Assembly (NCBI GenBank): GCA_937900465.1 | Contig: CALCEJ010000159.1 | Location: 1-15,025, forward strand | Direction: 5' to 3' | Length of the DNA stretch: 15,025 bases | DNA from: an uncultured Bacteroidales bacterium | Lineage (GTDB): Bacteria > Bacteroidota > Bacteroidia > Bacteroidales > UBA932 | Part shown: positions 14,115 to 15,025 of the stretch, piece after piece | Position numbering within the stretch: the first letter of the stretch is position 1 | How the letters are laid out: each line of letters opens with the position of its first letter | Position numbers and translations under genes: made by a program | The notes under the pieces: generated by a model | Database searches by the model: none | The model's input: the letters and a program-made list of their open reading frames with translations, nothing else | What the model was told of the DNA's origin: nothing

Positions 14115-14897
14115 TTATTCGCTTTCCTTGGGTTCGTTCTTGTCAAGGACCTCCTTGGCGAGGTTCAGATAGTTCGATGTACCGTTGTTGAGGACGTCAT
14201 ACAGGATGATGGGTTTTCCGTGGGAAGGGGCTTCGCTGAGGCGGATGCTCCTCTGGATAATAGTATTGAATACCATATCTTTGAAGTGCTCGCGAAGTTC
14301 CATGACAACCTGGCTGTGGACCTTTGTCCTTCCGTCGAACATAGTTACTACGAAACCTTCGATTGTAAGGGAAGGATTTATTCCGTTCTGGACCAGACGG
14401 ATTGTCTGGATAAGCTTTGCAAGACCCTCGAGGGCGAAGAATTCCGGCTGGACAGGAATCATCACGGAGTCAGCGGCGGTAAGGCAGTTGACGGTGATAA
14501 AGCCAAGGGAAGGGGAGCAGTCGATGATGATATAGTCATAATTGTCCCGGATTGGAGCAAGGGCTTTGCTCAGAACGGATTCGCGGTCTTCCCACTCTGA
14601 CATCTCTATCTCCGCACCAACGAGGTTGATGTGGGATGGAATCATGTGGAGCTTCGGCAGTTCCGTCTGGATCAGCGCGTCAGCGGCGGAAATTTTTCCT
14701 ATCAGGACTTCGTAGATAGTTCTCTTCTGGTTGTTGTCAGGGGAGAAATTCAGTCCGGAGGTGGTGTTTGCCTGGGGATCCGCATCGATGATGAGGACGT
14801 TCTTTTCCAGCACAGCGAGGGAGGCGGCAAGGTTTATTGCCGTTGTGGTCTTACCGACTCCGCCTTTTTGGTTTGCTATGGCTATGATCTTTCCCAT
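14115..14897 (-). CDS. parA: Chromosome-partitioning ATPase ParA (Soj)
   Basis: A 260-residue small ParA/Soj ATPase counted from the ATG at 14897. The deviant Walker A KGGVGKTT is at 11-18, with the signature Lys at the start; VLIIDADPQAN follows at 34-44, and Walker B is YIIIDCSPSLG. DNA-binding and dimer regions follow with QPEFFALEGL and GFVVTMFDGRT. Absence of an N-terminal HTH fits chromosomal rather than P1-plasmid-type ParA. A longer open reading to 15014 exists, but its 39 extra residues have no ParA homology and would run through the promoter; MGKIIAIANQ is the family start. A TATATTTG promoter element lies 18 bases upstream. It is first in the parA-parB-DUF5683-mltD-like operon. Confidence 0.95.
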   Translation of the reverse strand: MGKIIAIANQKGGVGKTTTAINLAASLAVLEKNVLIIDADPQANTTSGLNFSPDNNQKRTIYEVLIGKISAADALIQTELPKLHMIPSHINLVGAEIEMSEWEDRESVLSKALAPIRDNYDYIIIDCSPSLGFITVNCLTAADSVMIPVQPEFFALEGLAKLIQTIRLVQNGINPSLTIEGFVVTMFDGRTKVHSQVVMELREHFKDMVFNTIIQRSIRLSEAPSHGKPIILYDVLNNGTSNYLNLAKEVLDKNEPKESE

Positions 14898-14915
14898 ATT
14901 CTTTTGTTTGGACTG

Positions 14916-14947
14916 CAAATATAATAAATGTTCCACAAAGTTCCACA
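14916..14947 (-). promoter_or_regulatory. Candidate parA operon promoter
   Basis: On the - strand TATATTTG (14923-14916) matches TAnnTTTG, and TGTG (14947-14944), 20 bases upstream, is one mismatch from the TTTG -33 element. The spacing fits the Bacteroides primary sigma factor. The predicted start is near 14909, giving a leader of about a dozen bases. Confidence 0.55.
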
Positions 14948-14949
14948 TA
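14930..14949. repeat. Tandem GTTCCACA direct repeat (10-base period) in the parA promoter spacer
   Basis: GTTCCACAAA at 14930-14939 is directly followed by GTTCCACATA at 14940-14949, so two GTTCCACA units lie one helical turn apart on the same DNA face. TGTTCCAC at 14929-14936 equals a half-site of a common parS variant (TGTTCCACGTGGAACA), but the opposite arm is absent. The repeats occupy the -33 to -7 spacer and the -33 box. Confidence 0.5.
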
Positions 14950-14988
14950 TTGTGTGGATAGAAAAACGGCTTGGTGCTTTTTCGTCCT

Positions 14989-15001
14989 GTCGCTTCGCGA
15001 C
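14989..15001. other. Small hairpin GTCGC-TTC-GCGAC upstream of parA
   Basis: A perfect 5-base stem with a 3-base loop. No U-run follows closely on either strand, so it is not a convincing intrinsic terminator. On the + strand an ATG at 15015 opens a frame that the window cuts after three codons, so a divergent gene may begin there, but this cannot be judged. Confidence 0.25.
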
Positions 15002-15025
15002 CCTGTACGGGCAAATGTCCGAAAA

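Noticed and set aside
13490..14191. A 233-codon open frame on the + strand opposite parB
   Set aside because: ParB motifs are all on the other strand; the frame shows no domain or plausible start context.
14962..14985. A/T-flanked sequence as an intrinsic terminator for a gene beyond the right edge
   Set aside because: The A-run and T-run could pair, but the inner bases do not form a GC stem.
14898..15014. Longer ParA N-terminus to 15014
   Set aside because: Would run through the TATATTTG promoter and repeats, and the added residues do not resemble ParA.

Overview
The window is a compact stretch of bacterial chromosome, most likely from the order Bacteroidales (phylum Bacteroidota). This rests on TAnnTTTG-type promoter -7 elements upstream of start codons, the near absence of Shine-Dalgarno sequences, a parA-parB-DUF5683-lytic transglycosylase gene order, a nucleoside kinase carrying a threonyl-tRNA-synthetase-like N-terminus, and a bleomycin-hydrolase-like secreted C1 peptidase. 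GC content looks close to or slightly above one half. No family or genus is assigned. I see no transposase, phage gene, CRISPR array, tRNA or rRNA. Nearly every base belongs to a gene, and no gap exceeds about 135 bases.

Layout. (1) 1-630, + strand: 3' part of lpxB, whose first 60 bases look disrupted. (2) 600-4362, - strand: a four-gene run transcribed as unknown lipoprotein, DEDDy 3'-5' exonuclease, RlmI-type rRNA methyltransferase, membrane-anchored GH25 lysozyme. (3) 4363-4454: divergent promoter region. (4) 4455-6343, + strand: secreted C1B cysteine peptidase and pssA, joined by TAATG. (5) 6326-9125, - strand: hpt, adk and a uridine-kinase-like nucleoside kinase, a nucleotide salvage run. 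(6) 9126-9259: second divergent region with phased A-tracts. (7) 9260-10876, + strand: exported helix-hairpin-helix protein with a probable outer-membrane beta-barrel. (8) 10869-14897, - strand: parA, parB, DUF5683 protein and LysM/MltD-like transglycosylase, a segregation-plus-envelope operon. (9) 14898-15025: parA promoter region with GTTCCACA repeats.

Function. Most genes serve housekeeping or envelope roles: lipid A (lpxB), phosphatidylserine (pssA), peptidoglycan cleavage (GH25, MltD-like), outer membrane, purine salvage and adenylate balance (hpt, adk), rRNA modification, and chromosome partition. I do not see a clear new defence, mobile or biosynthetic system. The items most worth a second look are the split LpxB motif at the left edge, three convergent gene pairs that all overlap at their 3' ends, two abutting inverted repeats in the C1-peptidase promoter, short repeats within the parA promoter spacer, phased A-tracts upstream of hpt, and the unknown lipoprotein that heads the four-gene operon.
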